Part shown: piece by piece, positions 54,487 to 63,543 of the stretch
Numbering within the stretch: the first letter of the stretch is position 1
Layout: every line of letters begins with the position of its first letter
Source of the DNA: Hyphomicrobium sp.
GTDB lineage: Bacteria; Pseudomonadota; Alphaproteobacteria; Rhizobiales; Hyphomicrobiaceae
Assembly (NCBI GenBank): GCA_030148725.1
Contig: JASBSU010000023.1
Span: 1-64,000 of the forward strand
DNA: 64,000 bases
Direction of reading: 5' to 3'
Translations under genes and position numbers: made by a program
The notes under the pieces: generated by a model
What the model saw: the letters and a program-made list of their open reading frames with translations, nothing else
Database searches by the model: none
What the model was told of the DNA's origin: nothing

Positions 54487-55934
54487 GGCCGCGCCCCTCC
54501 GGGTCCCCAGAAGTAGGTTTGGAAGCGTGCCAGCGGGGCGTGCGTTCCCTTGTCTGTCAGCACCAGCGTGACCGGCACCCGCCCTTCCGGCGCACTGTCC
54601 TTCGGCACCGTGATCATCACGCGTTCTGACACAGAGCGGCGATTGCACAGGAAGGCCGGTTCGGGAAGATCGCTCGTCGACACGCGAACCGCCGAGCCAG
54701 GCAGACCCTCTACGCTCACGCCAACGCTGGAGATGTCGCCGCCGCGATGCGCAAAGCGCAGCGTGTAGTCATTGCGGATGCTGCCGTCCGAGAGTTTGAC
54801 GAACGGCGGTTGCCGCTGGTGCTCGAGCGAGGCATCGATATTGCTGCGCGTGGCGATGGCCCATGCCATTGCCGAGCCGGAGACCAGCATCACGAAAGCG
54901 AACATCAACGGCTTCACACGCAGAAAACGCGGCGCCGTCTGCTGGCCGGGTGGCAAGAGCGCGGACTGGTCCGTGCTCATTTTGATAAGGCCATGCGGAC
55001 GGCCGATGCGATCCATCACCGTGTTGCACGCATCGATGCAAAGTCCGCAACCGATGCATCCGAGCTGCAACCCATCACGGATGTCGATGCGCGTCGGACA
55101 GCTGCTGACGCACTTGCCACAATCGACGCAGTCGCCGCGATATGGCCCATTGTCAGCGAGAAGCGAGGCAGCAGGGGAGGGCGCTTCGCTGAACATGTCC
55201 ACCAGCGCTGGGCGCAAGGGTACACGGGCGCGCGCCCGCGGCTCGCCGCGCCAGTTCTGGTAGGTGACCACGAGCGTGTCTGGATCGAGCAGCGCGCTCT
55301 GGAAGCGCGGCCAGGGACACATGTGCAGGCAGATGTTCTCGCGCGTATGCGCAGCGAACATGTACGTCGTGAACGAAAGCACGCCGATAGTGACGTAAGC
55401 GGCTGGCGGCGCAGCACCGCTGATGAGTTGTGGCGCCAGAGTGGTGATGTCGATGAACAGGCCGGTGAACGTGAACGCCGTGAAGAAGGCAACGAGCACA
55501 TGCGCCGCCGACTTCACCCACTGGCCCGCCTTGCTGTCGCGACCGAACTGCTGATCGATGCGCCGATCGATGGCGAAGAACATGTCCGTCCAGACGGTCT
55601 GCGGGCAGGCAAAGCCGCACCACACGCGACCGAACAGAGCCGTGACGAAGAACAGCGCTGCCGCCGAGAAGATCAAAAGCCCGAGCAGCAGCGGCAGATC
55701 CGGCGGCCAGAACTCCAGGCCGAACAGGTAGAGGCGTCGCGCCGGAATATCGAGGATGACGGCCTGCGCCGTCTCGCCGTTCCTCGTCCAGCGCAGCCAC
55801 GGCGTGATGAAGTAAACGCCTAGCAGGAAGAGTGTCAGGAAGGTCTTGATGCGGCGGAACCGGCCCGACGCGGCGTGCGGCGTACCTTGCCGCATCGCGC
55901 GCTGTGCCGTCGGCATGACCGTTCCAGAGTGCAT
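54483..55934 (-). CDS. ccoG: cbb3 oxidase accessory protein CcoG (RdxA/FixG)
   Basis: 483 residues, polyferredoxin membrane protein that reduces Cu(II) for the oxidase. Several helices in the first half include GRVWCGFACPQTVW and NICLHMCPW. Then come two 4Fe-4S motifs, CVDCGKCVSSCP and CIGCGLCIDAC, one further helix and a C-terminal periplasmic Ig-like domain. Confidence 0.95.
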   Translation of the reverse strand: MHSGTVMPTAQRAMRQGTPHAASGRFRRIKTFLTLFLLGVYFITPWLRWTRNGETAQAVILDIPARRLYLFGLEFWPPDLPLLLGLLIFSAAALFFVTALFGRVWCGFACPQTVWTDMFFAIDRRIDQQFGRDSKAGQWVKSAAHVLVAFFTAFTFTGLFIDITTLAPQLISGAAPPAAYVTIGVLSFTTYMFAAHTRENICLHMCPWPRFQSALLDPDTLVVTYQNWRGEPRARARVPLRPALVDMFSEAPSPAASLLADNGPYRGDCVDCGKCVSSCPTRIDIRDGLQLGCIGCGLCIDACNTVMDRIGRPHGLIKMSTDQSALLPPGQQTAPRFLRVKPLMFAFVMLVSGSAMAWAIATRSNIDASLEHQRQPPFVKLSDGSIRNDYTLRFAHRGGDISSVGVSVEGLPGSAVRVSTSDLPEPAFLCNRRSVSERVMITVPKDSAPEGRVPVTLVLTDKGTHAPLARFQTYFWGPGGARP

Positions 55935-55936
55935 CG

Positions 55937-56803
55937 CTACTCTCCGCCGCCGAGCGAATGCACATAGATCGTCAGCATCTTCACCGCATCATCGCCGAGG
56001 CGGGGCTTCCACGACGGCATCGAGCCCATGCGCGGCTTCCCGATCTGATGCACGATCGACTCTTTGCTGTCGCCGTAGAGCCAGATCTGGTCTTTGAGGC
56101 GCGGCACGCCCATCTCGCGCATGCCTTCGCCCTCGGCCCCGTGGCAGCCGGCGCAATTCGCCTCGTAGATCGCTGCACCCGGAAGCGCCTTGCGGCCCTC
56201 GACGGCTTTCGCATCCGACAGCGTCAGCACATAGTCGGCGACGGCGGAGATCTCCTCCGCGCTCAGCATCTCGCCGAACGGCGGCATCTCCGATTGACGG
56301 CTTTCAGCATCCTCGTTGCGAATGCCGTGCGCGATGGTCAGGTAGATGTCGTCGAGCTTGCCGCCCCAGAGCCAATCGTCGTCGATCAGCGACGGGAACT
56401 GACCCTGCTGCCCGCCGGCACCGAGGCCGTGGCAAGCCGCGCAGTTCTGATTGAATAGCGAGCGCCCACCGGTGATCGCGAAGGTGCGCAACTCCTCCGA
56501 TTGCGCGATCTCCGATACCGGCTTGGCCGCGATCTGGTCGCGCCAGTGCGCCTGCGCAGCGCGTGCCGCGTCCTTCTCGGTCTTGAGTTCGCCCGCGCTC
56601 GTCCAGCCGAGCAGACCCGGAAAATAGAACCGCGTCGTCGGCCAACCCGGATACAGAAGCGCATAGATGATGGCGATGGCGAACGTGATGACGAGCGTGA
56701 TCACCCACCAGCGCGGCAGCGGCGTGTAGAGTTCCTCGATGCCATCCCACTTGTGGCCGGTGGTGTATTGGCCCGTCACCGGGTCATAGCGATGCTCACC
56801 CAT
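55937..56803 (-). CDS. ccoP: cbb3 oxidase di-haem cytochrome c subunit CcoP
   Basis: 288 residues from ATG 56803 (MGEHRYDPVTG). One N-terminal helix (about 33-52) anchors two cytochrome c domains with CAACH (121-125) and CAGCH (217-221). It overlaps ccoQ by 8 bases. Confidence 0.96.
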   Translation of the reverse strand: MGEHRYDPVTGQYTTGHKWDGIEELYTPLPRWWVITLVITFAIAIIYALLYPGWPTTRFYFPGLLGWTSAGELKTEKDAARAAQAHWRDQIAAKPVSEIAQSEELRTFAITGGRSLFNQNCAACHGLGAGGQQGQFPSLIDDDWLWGGKLDDIYLTIAHGIRNEDAESRQSEMPPFGEMLSAEEISAVADYVLTLSDAKAVEGRKALPGAAIYEANCAGCHGAEGEGMREMGVPRLKDQIWLYGDSKESIVHQIGKPRMGSMPSWKPRLGDDAVKMLTIYVHSLGGGE

Positions 56804-56960
56804 TTTGGTCGTCCTTCGTGTCGAAGGGGATTTGCGCATCGCGCTCGTATTCGGCCTTCGCGCCGGGGCGCAGCACGACCCACAGGATCATGCCGAACAG
56901 ACCCATGCCGATGACCGGCCAGATCGCCATGAGGTATTGCGTCAGTGTCTCGCCACTCAT
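56796..56960 (-). CDS. ccoQ: cbb3 oxidase subunit CcoQ (FixQ)
   Basis: 54 residues from ATG 56960 (MSGETLTQYLMAIW): one helix and an acidic tail. It stabilises the CcoNOP complex. The frame open to 57044 includes part of ccoO's end and is not used. Confidence 0.92.
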   Translation of the reverse strand: MSGETLTQYLMAIWPVIGMGLFGMILWVVLRPGAKAEYERDAQIPFDTKDDQNG

Positions 56961-56967
56961 CGGATGC

Positions 56968-57705
56968 TCACTTTGCCGGTGTCGCGCCGGCAGCATCCGG
57001 CTCGGAGAAATCGACGAGCGTCCCGAGCACCTGCAGGTAGGCAATCAGCGCATCCATTTCGGTGATGGTGGAAGGGTTGCCGTCGAAGTCGCCGAGCTTC
57101 GCCTTCGGATAGCGCTTCAGCAGCGCCTCGGTGTCGCCTTGCCCGGTGGCCTGCGCCTCGACGTCGGCTCGCGCCTTCTCGAGCATCTCCTCGCTGTAGG
57201 GCACGCCGACCGACTTCAGCGCCTTGAGATGCAGGTCGAGATCGTCGAGGTGCAGCGGCTTGTTCTTGAGGAAGGCGTACGACGGCATGATCGATTCCGG
57301 CACCACGCTGCGCGGATCGACCATGTGTGCGAGCTGCCAGGCGTTCGAATATTTGCCGCCGACGCGCGCCAGATCGGGACCTGTACGCTTCGATCCCCAT
57401 AGGAACGGGTGATCGTACATGCTCTCGGCCGGAATCGAGTAATGGCCGTAGCGCTCCACCTCATCGCGGAACGGCCGGATCATCTGGCTGTGGCAGGTGT
57501 AGCAGCCCTCGCGCGTGTAGACGTTGCGGCCGAGCTGCTCCAGCGGGGTATAAGGACGCACACCTTCCACCGGCGTCACGGTGGTGTCGATCTTGAACAG
57601 CGGCACGATCTGCACGAGGCCGCCGATCGAGATGACGATGAACGTCAGCATGAACAGCAGCGCTGCGGATTTTTCTACGATGGCGTGATTCATGGCGCGC
57701 TTCAC
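56968..57705 (-). CDS. ccoO: cbb3 oxidase mono-haem cytochrome c subunit CcoO
   Basis: 245 residues. N-terminal helix, haem motif CYTCH (68-72) and axial Met region [11 protein letters not shown]. The start overlaps the ccoN stop (ATGA). [10 protein letters not shown] four codons in is an alternative start. Confidence 0.96.
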   Translation of the reverse strand: MKRAMNHAIVEKSAALLFMLTFIVISIGGLVQIVPLFKIDTTVTPVEGVRPYTPLEQLGRNVYTREGCYTCHSQMIRPFRDEVERYGHYSIPAESMYDHPFLWGSKRTGPDLARVGGKYSNAWQLAHMVDPRSVVPESIMPSYAFLKNKPLHLDDLDLHLKALKSVGVPYSEEMLEKARADVEAQATGQGDTEALLKRYPKAKLGDFDGNPSTITEMDALIAYLQVLGTLVDFSEPDAAGATPAK

Positions 57706-59189
57706 TCCGCTGCCGTGAGCCGGGGCTGCAAGTCAGCGCCCGACCGGCGTCGCGACGGAGCGCCGTAGATGGTCATGAAGATATTGACGGCGAACAGGAT
57801 GCCGCCGGCGAGGAAGAAGATGCCGCCGAGCGCCCGCACGACGTAGTATGGGTGCAGCATCGCCACGCTGTCGGTGAACGAGTACTGCAGGAACCCGAAC
57901 TCGTCGTAGGCCTTCCACATCAGGCCCTGGGTGATGCCCGACACCCACATCGCGGTGATGTAGAGAACGATGCCGATCGCAGCGAGCCAGAAGTGCACCT
58001 CGACCAGCTTGATCGACCACAGCGACTTGTTCCACAGCTTCGGAACCATGTGGTAGAGCGAGCCGAACGCCATCAGCGCCACCCAGCCGAGCGCGCCCGA
58101 GTGCACATGGCCGATGGTCCAGTCGGTGTAATGCGACAGCGCGTTGACCGGCTTCAGCGCCATCAGCGGACCCTCGAAGGTGGACATGCCGTAGAAGGCG
58201 ACGGCGACGACGAGGAACCGCAGGATTGGATCGGTGCGCAGTTTTCCCCACGCGCCCGACAGCGTCATGATGCCGTTGATCATGCCGCCCCACGACGGCA
58301 TCCACAGCATGATCGAGAAGGCAGCGCCGAGCGTTTGCGTCCAGTCTGGCAGCGCCGTGAAGTGCAGGTGGTGCGGGCCGGCCCAGATGTAGAGGAACAC
58401 CAGCGCCCAGAAGTGCACGATCGACAGCCGATAGGAGTAGATCGGCCGGTCGGCCTGCTTCGGCACGAAGTAGTACATCATGCCGATGAAGCCGGCGGTG
58501 AGCCAGAAGCCCACCATGTTGTGCCCGTACCACCACTGGATCATCGCGCTCTGCACGCCCGCATAGAGCGTGTAGCTCTTCGTCGACGTGAAGGAGATCG
58601 GCACCGCGAGGTTGTTCACGACATGCAACACCGAGACGGTGAGGATGAACGCCAGGAAGAACCAGTTGGCGACGTAGATGTGCGGCTCTCGCCGGATGGC
58701 GAGCGTGCCGACGAAGATCGCCAGGTAGCTGACCCACACCATCGTCAGCCAGATGTCGAGGAACCACTCGGGTTCGGCGTACTCCTGAGACTGAGTGAAT
58801 CCCAGCGGGTAGCTGATCAGCGCCGCGATCAGAAACGCGTTGTACCCCCAGAACAGGAAGCTCGCGAGCTTGGGGCCGCCCCACAGTCCCGTCCGGCAGG
58901 TCCGCTGCACGACATAAAGCGACGTCGCGAGCAGCGCGTTGCCGCCAAATCCCAGAATGACCGCAGACGTGTGTACGGGACGCAGCCGCCCGAAGGTGAA
59001 GAATTCGCCGTAGTTGAGTGCCGGAAAGGCGAGCTGCAACGCGACCCACACGCCGGCAGCGAGGCCGACGACGGCCCAGATGACGGTGGCGATGGAAAAC
59101 GCGCGGACGACATCCTCGTTGTAGCCCACGATGGTCTGCTGACCTTCGGCGTAATGCGTGGATCCGATTGTGCTGGCAGCGGCTGTCAT
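57702..59189 (-). CDS. ccoN: cbb3 oxidase catalytic subunit CcoN
   Basis: 495 residues, the haem-copper oxygen-reducing subunit of the high-affinity oxidase. Twelve or more helices; haem and CuB ligands lie in [26 protein letters not shown] and GHVHSGALG. It heads ccoNOQPGH. No FNR/FixK box TTGAT-N4-ATCAA is visible in the 250 bases upstream. Confidence 0.97.
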   Translation of the reverse strand: MTAAASTIGSTHYAEGQQTIVGYNEDVVRAFSIATVIWAVVGLAAGVWVALQLAFPALNYGEFFTFGRLRPVHTSAVILGFGGNALLATSLYVVQRTCRTGLWGGPKLASFLFWGYNAFLIAALISYPLGFTQSQEYAEPEWFLDIWLTMVWVSYLAIFVGTLAIRREPHIYVANWFFLAFILTVSVLHVVNNLAVPISFTSTKSYTLYAGVQSAMIQWWYGHNMVGFWLTAGFIGMMYYFVPKQADRPIYSYRLSIVHFWALVFLYIWAGPHHLHFTALPDWTQTLGAAFSIMLWMPSWGGMINGIMTLSGAWGKLRTDPILRFLVVAVAFYGMSTFEGPLMALKPVNALSHYTDWTIGHVHSGALGWVALMAFGSLYHMVPKLWNKSLWSIKLVEVHFWLAAIGIVLYITAMWVSGITQGLMWKAYDEFGFLQYSFTDSVAMLHPYYVVRALGGIFFLAGGILFAVNIFMTIYGAPSRRRSGADLQPRLTAAE

Positions 59190-59438
59190 CGGCCGTTTGC
59201 TCTCCTGGTGCAGGATTGGGTGCGGTCTGCCTGCGCGTGAATGCGCCGAGGCGCTCCTGCAAGGCTCGCGAGGTGGGCAGCGAGTAGTCCGGCCGTGGCC
59301 GTGTTCGTTATTGCGCCTTCATGCGCGGCGCGGGCGCCGCAATAGGCAAAGGCGATCGGTTGTCGGTGCATGGAGCATTCACTAGCCGGAGTTGCGCGCG
59401 TCGCGCGATCGGGTGCGCCGGCAGAGCCGCCGCGCGCA

Positions 59439-59840
59439 TTAAGCCGTCGGAAGTGTTGCGCTGGGCGGCGCGCGCGTACGCACGTTGGCCGGACGCCTCG
59501 AGACCACGTGAGCGTCAGCAGGGATCGCCATGACGACTGTCGGACGGAGCACAGGCAGCAAAACCCGCGTGTCCTGGACGGCCATCTGGGGATTGCTGGA
59601 GGCGGCACAGCTCTCACACGCCTTGCAGCCGTGCTCCTGTGACGTGCCTTCCGTGTGCGACTTCCCGGCGCAAATCGACGGAAGCTCGCCGCCGGGGAGC
59701 GCGTATGCGGCGAGGTCGATCTGGTTAACCGCCGGCTCGTCGCGGAGGCTGCCCTGCGCAAAAACGAGGCTGATCGCTACGAGCGCGTACAGCGCCAGTA
59801 GCAATCCCTTGGTGTTGCGATTGCGAGCCCACTTCAGCAT
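59439..59840 (-). CDS. Secreted Cys-containing protein (DUF2946-like), copy 1
   Basis: 133 residues with a signal-type N terminus (LLLALYALVAISLVFAQG), then DLAAYALPGGELPSIC and a cluster CKACESC, and an RAPP motif near the end. The same AYALP-G-LP-IC and RAPP features occur in the divergent gene at 60059. Such proteins often accompany copper or TonB functions. It is upstream of and co-directional with ccoN, 250 bases away. The family label is tentative. Confidence 0.7.
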   Translation of the reverse strand: MLKWARNRNTKGLLLALYALVAISLVFAQGSLRDEPAVNQIDLAAYALPGGELPSICAGKSHTEGTSQEHGCKACESCAASSNPQMAVQDTRVLLPVLRPTVVMAIPADAHVVSRRPANVRTRAPPSATLPTA

Positions 59841-60010
59841 TCCCCCAGAGGTCTCTGATGTGCGTCAACCGTCAACGAACTAAGTCGTCGCACCAAAGTT
59901 GACTTGGGACCCTTTGGTAATCGGAGTTCCAAATTCTGCCGTGTGCAGCGGCGCGGTTTGGTGCAATCGCCAACGGATTGGTGAAATAGCCGCGACTTGG
60001 TGGCTCATTC

Positions 60011-60028
60011 GGTCAAGTCTAATTGACC
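60011..60028. promoter_or_regulatory. Perfect inverted repeat between the divergent DUF2946-like genes
   Basis: GGTCAA (60011-60016) and TTGACC (60023-60028) with a 6-base spacer, 31 bases before ATG 60059. A likely operator; it may control both directions. Confidence 0.55.
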
Positions 60029-60058
60029 ATTGAAGATTCTGCCGGCTAGCATGTCTGG

Positions 60059-60436
60059 ATGCGAAGCTCGGGCCAAACGTATGCGAGGCTTTTCATCGCA
60101 GGCCTGTACGGGCTTGCGATGTTGCTGCTGCCTATGGCGCATCGTCCGATGCGTCCGGCGACACCTGACCTCTCGGCTTACGCGCTTCCGGACGGATCGC
60201 TGCCTCTGATCTGCGCTTCAAAGGCGGATAAGAGCAGATCGAACGGACGATCTATCGGCTTCTGCGATGCCTGCCAGCTCACGGCGGCACCCGGTATCTT
60301 TGCCGCCGACCTGTCGTTCGCACCGCTTGCTGTTTTTCAGCCGGCATACGTCGGCCCCGCACACGCCAGCGACCACATCGCGCAGCCGCTCAAGACGGCT
60401 GCGCGTCCGCGTGCGCCTCCCATCCATCTCGCCTGA
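60059..60436 (+). CDS. Secreted Cys-containing protein (DUF2946-like), copy 2
   Basis: 125 residues: N-terminal hydrophobic segment (FIAGLYGLAMLLLPMA), DLSAYALPDGSLPLIC, CDAC and a C-terminal ARPRAPPIHLA. It is a diverged relative of the gene at 59439, arranged head to head. A metal-binding role near the oxidase and the copper store is inferred. Confidence 0.7.
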   Translation: MRSSGQTYARLFIAGLYGLAMLLLPMAHRPMRPATPDLSAYALPDGSLPLICASKADKSRSNGRSIGFCDACQLTAAPGIFAADLSFAPLAVFQPAYVGPAHASDHIAQPLKTAARPRAPPIHLA

Positions 60437-60448
60437 CACATCCACGAC

Positions 60449-60462
60449 GTGACTTGGATCAG
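60449..60462. promoter_or_regulatory. Weak FNR/FixK-like box upstream of the fixK-like gene
   Basis: GTGAC-N4-ATCAG compared with the consensus TTGAT-N4-ATCAA: seven of ten positions agree. It is about 50 bases before the start codon. Low confidence. Confidence 0.3.
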
Positions 60463-60507
60463 CGCTCTGCACGTGCGTGCAGACGCGGGCTAATGGCGAG
60501 ATGCACG

Positions 60508-61269
60508 ATGATGCGAATTGAAAACGCCCTGGAGCCGACCGCAGATATGCGGGTTGGCGACGGGCTTGACGGATTTCACGAGCGCGCCTCCGGACAGATG
60601 CCGATCGTCCCAGGGCCGCGGCGCCCGCGCGGGCCGATCACCGGGCCGACGAGCACGGCAATATACGCAAGGCGCCATGCCGTGTTCGACGAGCACCAGC
60701 CGGCCGATGCCATCTACCAGGTCATCACCGGCGGCATCATCGTGACGCGGTCGGCGAACGGAACGCAGCGCAAGGTCGTCGAGATCGTCGGGCCGGGTGG
60801 CCTCGTCGGCGTGGTGTCGGGCACGCATTACGGATGCCGCGCCGAGACCATCACGCGCAGTCTCCTGCGACGCATCACGCGCCGCACCGTCGAGCGCTCG
60901 GCGCCGCTGCAGCGTGTCCTCAGTCAGGCTCTGACGCAGAAGCTCGAGAAGCTGCACGAGGAGACGAGCCTGCGCACGCGCATGTCGGCAACGGAATGCG
61001 TCGCCGCGATGATCCTTTCGCTGCCGCGTGCCGAACCCGAGCGAGCGAACTCGGAAGCCGACGGGATCGACCATCGCCTCGCCGTGGCGCAGTCGGAGAT
61101 GGCGAGTTACCTCGGTCTCGCGATCGAGACGGTCTGCCGCGCGATGAAGAACCTCAAGCGCATGGGGTGCATCCAGACGGCCGGGCGCGACACGATTGCG
61201 ATCCTCGACGACGCCAGCTTGGCAAGGTTGGCTGCACCCGATAGGGCAGCCTCGGCCGCGGTCGACTGA
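60508..61269 (+). CDS. FixK-like Crp/Fnr family regulator
   Basis: 253 residues from ATG 60508; other ATGs at 60493 and 60511 are possible. The sensor beta-roll is about 55-130, then a dimer helix, and the HTH is about 190-215 (QSEMASYLGLAIETVCRAMKN). There is no FNR Cys cluster at the N terminus. The recognition helix has E-TV-CR, with Cys210 where FNR has Ser. Location by cco genes suggests control of the oxidase. Confidence 0.85.
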   Translation: MMRIENALEPTADMRVGDGLDGFHERASGQMPIVPGPRRPRGPITGPTSTAIYARRHAVFDEHQPADAIYQVITGGIIVTRSANGTQRKVVEIVGPGGLVGVVSGTHYGCRAETITRSLLRRITRRTVERSAPLQRVLSQALTQKLEKLHEETSLRTRMSATECVAAMILSLPRAEPERANSEADGIDHRLAVAQSEMASYLGLAIETVCRAMKNLKRMGCIQTAGRDTIAILDDASLARLAAPDRAASAAVD

Positions 61270-61314
61270 GGCGACAGAGCAGCGGGCGATGTCATCCCGC
61301 TGCTCTCAATACGT

Positions 61315-61824
61315 TCAGATGATCTTGCGGCACTCTTCGGCGCACTCGCCGCAAGCTTCCCCGCATGCTTTGCACGCCGCGTGGTGATCCTGGTGCTTCT
61401 TGCACTCGGCCTGGCAGTCCGCGCAGATGTCTCCGCAAACCTTCGCAAATTCGCGCAGCCGCTTTGCGTCGAGCGCCGCGAGGCGCGCCAGCGCTTCGCA
61501 CGATGGCATCATCGTCAGCACCGACCGCAGGCAGTCTTTGAGAGACGTGTCGCCCTTTCCGAGCATGCTGATGCAGTGGCTGATGCACACCTCGCCGCGC
61601 TTCACACAATCCAGCGCTTTGTCGACGAGCGCCTTGTGTGCGGGCGCATCGGCGTGGCCGTGCTCATGACCGCCCTGACCGGCATGATCGCCGTGGTGCT
61701 CGTGCCCTTCCTGGGCTTGCGCGGATCCCGCAGCGAAAGCCGCGCTTGACGCGGCGAGTGTTGCCAGGATGGCTCTGCGGTCAATCCCGGCCCGCTGTTC
61801 TTCGCCCTTGCCGAAAGTGGTCAT
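61315..61824 (-). CDS. csp1: Tat-exported four-helix copper storage protein (Csp1 type)
   Basis: 169 residues from ATG 61824, with GGGAGG upstream. A twin-arginine signal (DRRAILATLAASSAAFAAG) and a His-rich segment (HEHHGDHAGQGGHEHGH, 41-57) precede a four-helix bundle with 14 cysteines, mostly in C-x3-C and C-x2-C spacing (Cys130, 134, 137, 141, 151, 154, 158, 161 and 165 among them). Methanotroph Csp1 stores many Cu(I) ions this way. It is likely a copper reserve or buffer for the nearby oxidase. Confidence 0.9.
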   Translation of the reverse strand: MTTFGKGEEQRAGIDRRAILATLAASSAAFAAGSAQAQEGHEHHGDHAGQGGHEHGHADAPAHKALVDKALDCVKRGEVCISHCISMLGKGDTSLKDCLRSVLTMMPSCEALARLAALDAKRLREFAKVCGDICADCQAECKKHQDHHAACKACGEACGECAEECRKII

Positions 61825-62039
61825 CTTTCCTCCCATCGCTTGATTGAAACGCCGCCTTTGCGAAGCCTTCCCGAATTAATACCGCGCTGAACCCGAGGTC
61901 GAGCCCGTTCGGCTAAGAGGTCCTACGGACGCCGCATACGAGTTGTAGAAAAATTGCCTAGACTAGAGCGCCGTCCATTCGCAGCGCCGTAGCCCCCATC
62001 CCCGTAGCGTTCCCAGTGAATGCAACAAATGGGTGTGTC

Positions 62040-62459
62040 ATGGCGCAAGTGATTTCGACGGCAAGGCCGCAAGGTACCACGTCCGCGAGTCTGATCGTAA
62101 TGCTGCTCGTTGCGGCCGGTGTCGGCGCGATCGTCGGCGGTGTGATCGGGGACCGCATGAACCTCGCGCTGCTGAGCGTGTTGGCTGGCTTCATCGCCAC
62201 GATCTCGGCAGTCGTGGTGCGCAATAACCTCGTCAATCGGCTGACCGGCGTCGGACCCGACGACTTCAAGATCCCGATGGTATTAGTGGTTTACGGATTG
62301 ATCGCGTCGGTTGCTGGCAGTCTTGCCGGAAAAGAGCTGCTTGATCAGGCCGGCGGAAATTTCTCGACCGAATGGTTCGGTACGGTGGCGGGCCTTGGCT
62401 CGGCGATCCTCATGTCCTTGCTGATGATCACCTATTACATGCACCCGCAGCCGCGCTGA
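62040..62459 (+). CDS. Membrane protein of unknown function
   Basis: 139 residues from ATG 62040 (an in-frame GTG lies at 62016). Four hydrophobic segments (about 17-39, 42-58, 78-96 and 112-132). Glycine-rich first helices (GVGAIVGGVIGD). No family recognised, and no clear link to sseA or csp1, which are on the other strand. Confidence 0.7.
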   Translation: MAQVISTARPQGTTSASLIVMLLVAAGVGAIVGGVIGDRMNLALLSVLAGFIATISAVVVRNNLVNRLTGVGPDDFKIPMVLVVYGLIASVAGSLAGKELLDQAGGNFSTEWFGTVAGLGSAILMSLLMITYYMHPQPR

Positions 62460-62529
62460 CGCGTCGGGACACATCGGCTGGGCGAGCGCGCCCAGCCGAA
62501 TGCCTCAAGGCCAGAACGCGCAACGGCGC

Positions 62530-63405
62530 TTAAACGATGAGTTCGCGCGCCGGGCCCGTCTCGATCGGAAGACCGTTATCCATGCCCCACTCGGCCCAGC
62601 TGCCGTCGTAGACCGCGGCATTGGTCTGTCCGAGCACGGCGAGCGCGAGCGACAGGATCGACGCTGTCACGCCTGAACCGCAGGTCGTCACCACTGGGTG
62701 CTTGGGATCGATGCCGGCCTCGGCAAAGATCTTCGCAAGTTCGTCCGTGGTTTTCAGCGTGCCGTCGGCGTTGATCAACTTCTGCGACGGCACGTTGCGG
62801 GCGCCGGGAAGATGACCGGACCTGAGACCCGGACGCGGCTCGGGCTCCGTACCCTCGAAGCGCGCGGCCGGCCGTGCATCGACGATCTGCGCCGAATGCT
62901 TCGCGATCACCTTTTTCACGTCATCCAAGTCACGGATCAGCGACGCGTTGAGCAGCGGCGTGAAGTGACGCTCGGTGCGCTTGATCGGCGGCCCGTCTTC
63001 GAGCGGCAGGTTCTCGCTCTTCCATTTCTTGAGGCCGCCATTGAGGACCGCAACGTCCTCATGCCCCATGGCACGGAACGTCCACCAGGCGCGCGCGGCC
63101 GAGAACAGGCCGAGTGTGTCGTAAACGACGATCCGCATGCCGTCGCCGACGCCCATCTTCTTCATGCGCGAGGCAAATTTGATCGTCGACGGGAGCATGT
63201 GCGGGAGCGACGACTTCTCATCCGTCAGGTCGTCGATGTCGAAGAACAGTGCGCCCGGAATGTGCTCCTGAAGATACTCGGCTTTCGGATCGCGCCCCGC
63301 GGTCGGCAGATGCCAGCTAGCGTCGAAGACGATCAGGTCAGGAGCATCGAGATGCGAAGCGAGCCAGTCCGTCTCGACGATCCAGTTCTTGGCGCTCTCC
63401 AACAC
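62530..63405 (-). CDS. sseA: 3-mercaptopyruvate sulfurtransferase
   Basis: Two-domain rhodanese, 291 residues. The inactive N-terminal domain has FDASWHLP; the catalytic loop of the C-terminal domain is TTCGSGVTA with the active-site Cys, the CGSGVTA type of mercaptopyruvate sulfurtransferases. It moves sulfane sulfur, fitting the sulfur theme of the window. It lies downstream of cysK on the same strand. Confidence 0.94.
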   Translation of the reverse strand: MLESAKNWIVETDWLASHLDAPDLIVFDASWHLPTAGRDPKAEYLQEHIPGALFFDIDDLTDEKSSLPHMLPSTIKFASRMKKMGVGDGMRIVVYDTLGLFSAARAWWTFRAMGHEDVAVLNGGLKKWKSENLPLEDGPPIKRTERHFTPLLNASLIRDLDDVKKVIAKHSAQIVDARPAARFEGTEPEPRPGLRSGHLPGARNVPSQKLINADGTLKTTDELAKIFAEAGIDPKHPVVTTCGSGVTASILSLALAVLGQTNAAVYDGSWAEWGMDNGLPIETGPARELIV

Positions 63406-63464
63406 GTTTCCCTCTCTTACAAAGGCGTGAACGATCAGTGCCCGGCTCGTGTTGGCCGTGCTTG

Positions 63465-63542
63465 CTAGCGGACATAGGCAAAAGCAGCGATACCTGCAAG
63501 GATCGCGAGCGTCACTCCCGCCCGATGTTCTGCGAAGAACAC
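63465..63542 (-). CDS. Possible 25-aa membrane peptide between cysK and sseA
   Basis: GTG-started ORF one base after the cysK stop, encoding one hydrophobic helix (GVTLAILAGIAAFAYVR at the end). There is no good ribosome site. It is recorded because it fills most of the 140-base gap. Confidence 0.25.
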   Translation of the reverse strand: MFFAEHRAGVTLAILAGIAAFAYVR

Positions 63543-63543
63543 G

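Noticed and set aside
57733-59262. 509-residue minus-strand frame across ccoN
   Set aside because: It runs in another frame of the same strand as ccoN, and its product is Arg/His-rich without helices.
59186-59371. Possible 61-aa ORF overlapping the ccoN start (ATGA)
   Set aside because: No ribosome site, no recognisable sequence, and the overlap can arise by chance.
59190-59438. FNR/FixK box expected upstream of ccoN
   Set aside because: Read on both strands; no TTGAT-N4-ATCAA or close match was found, so none is claimed.
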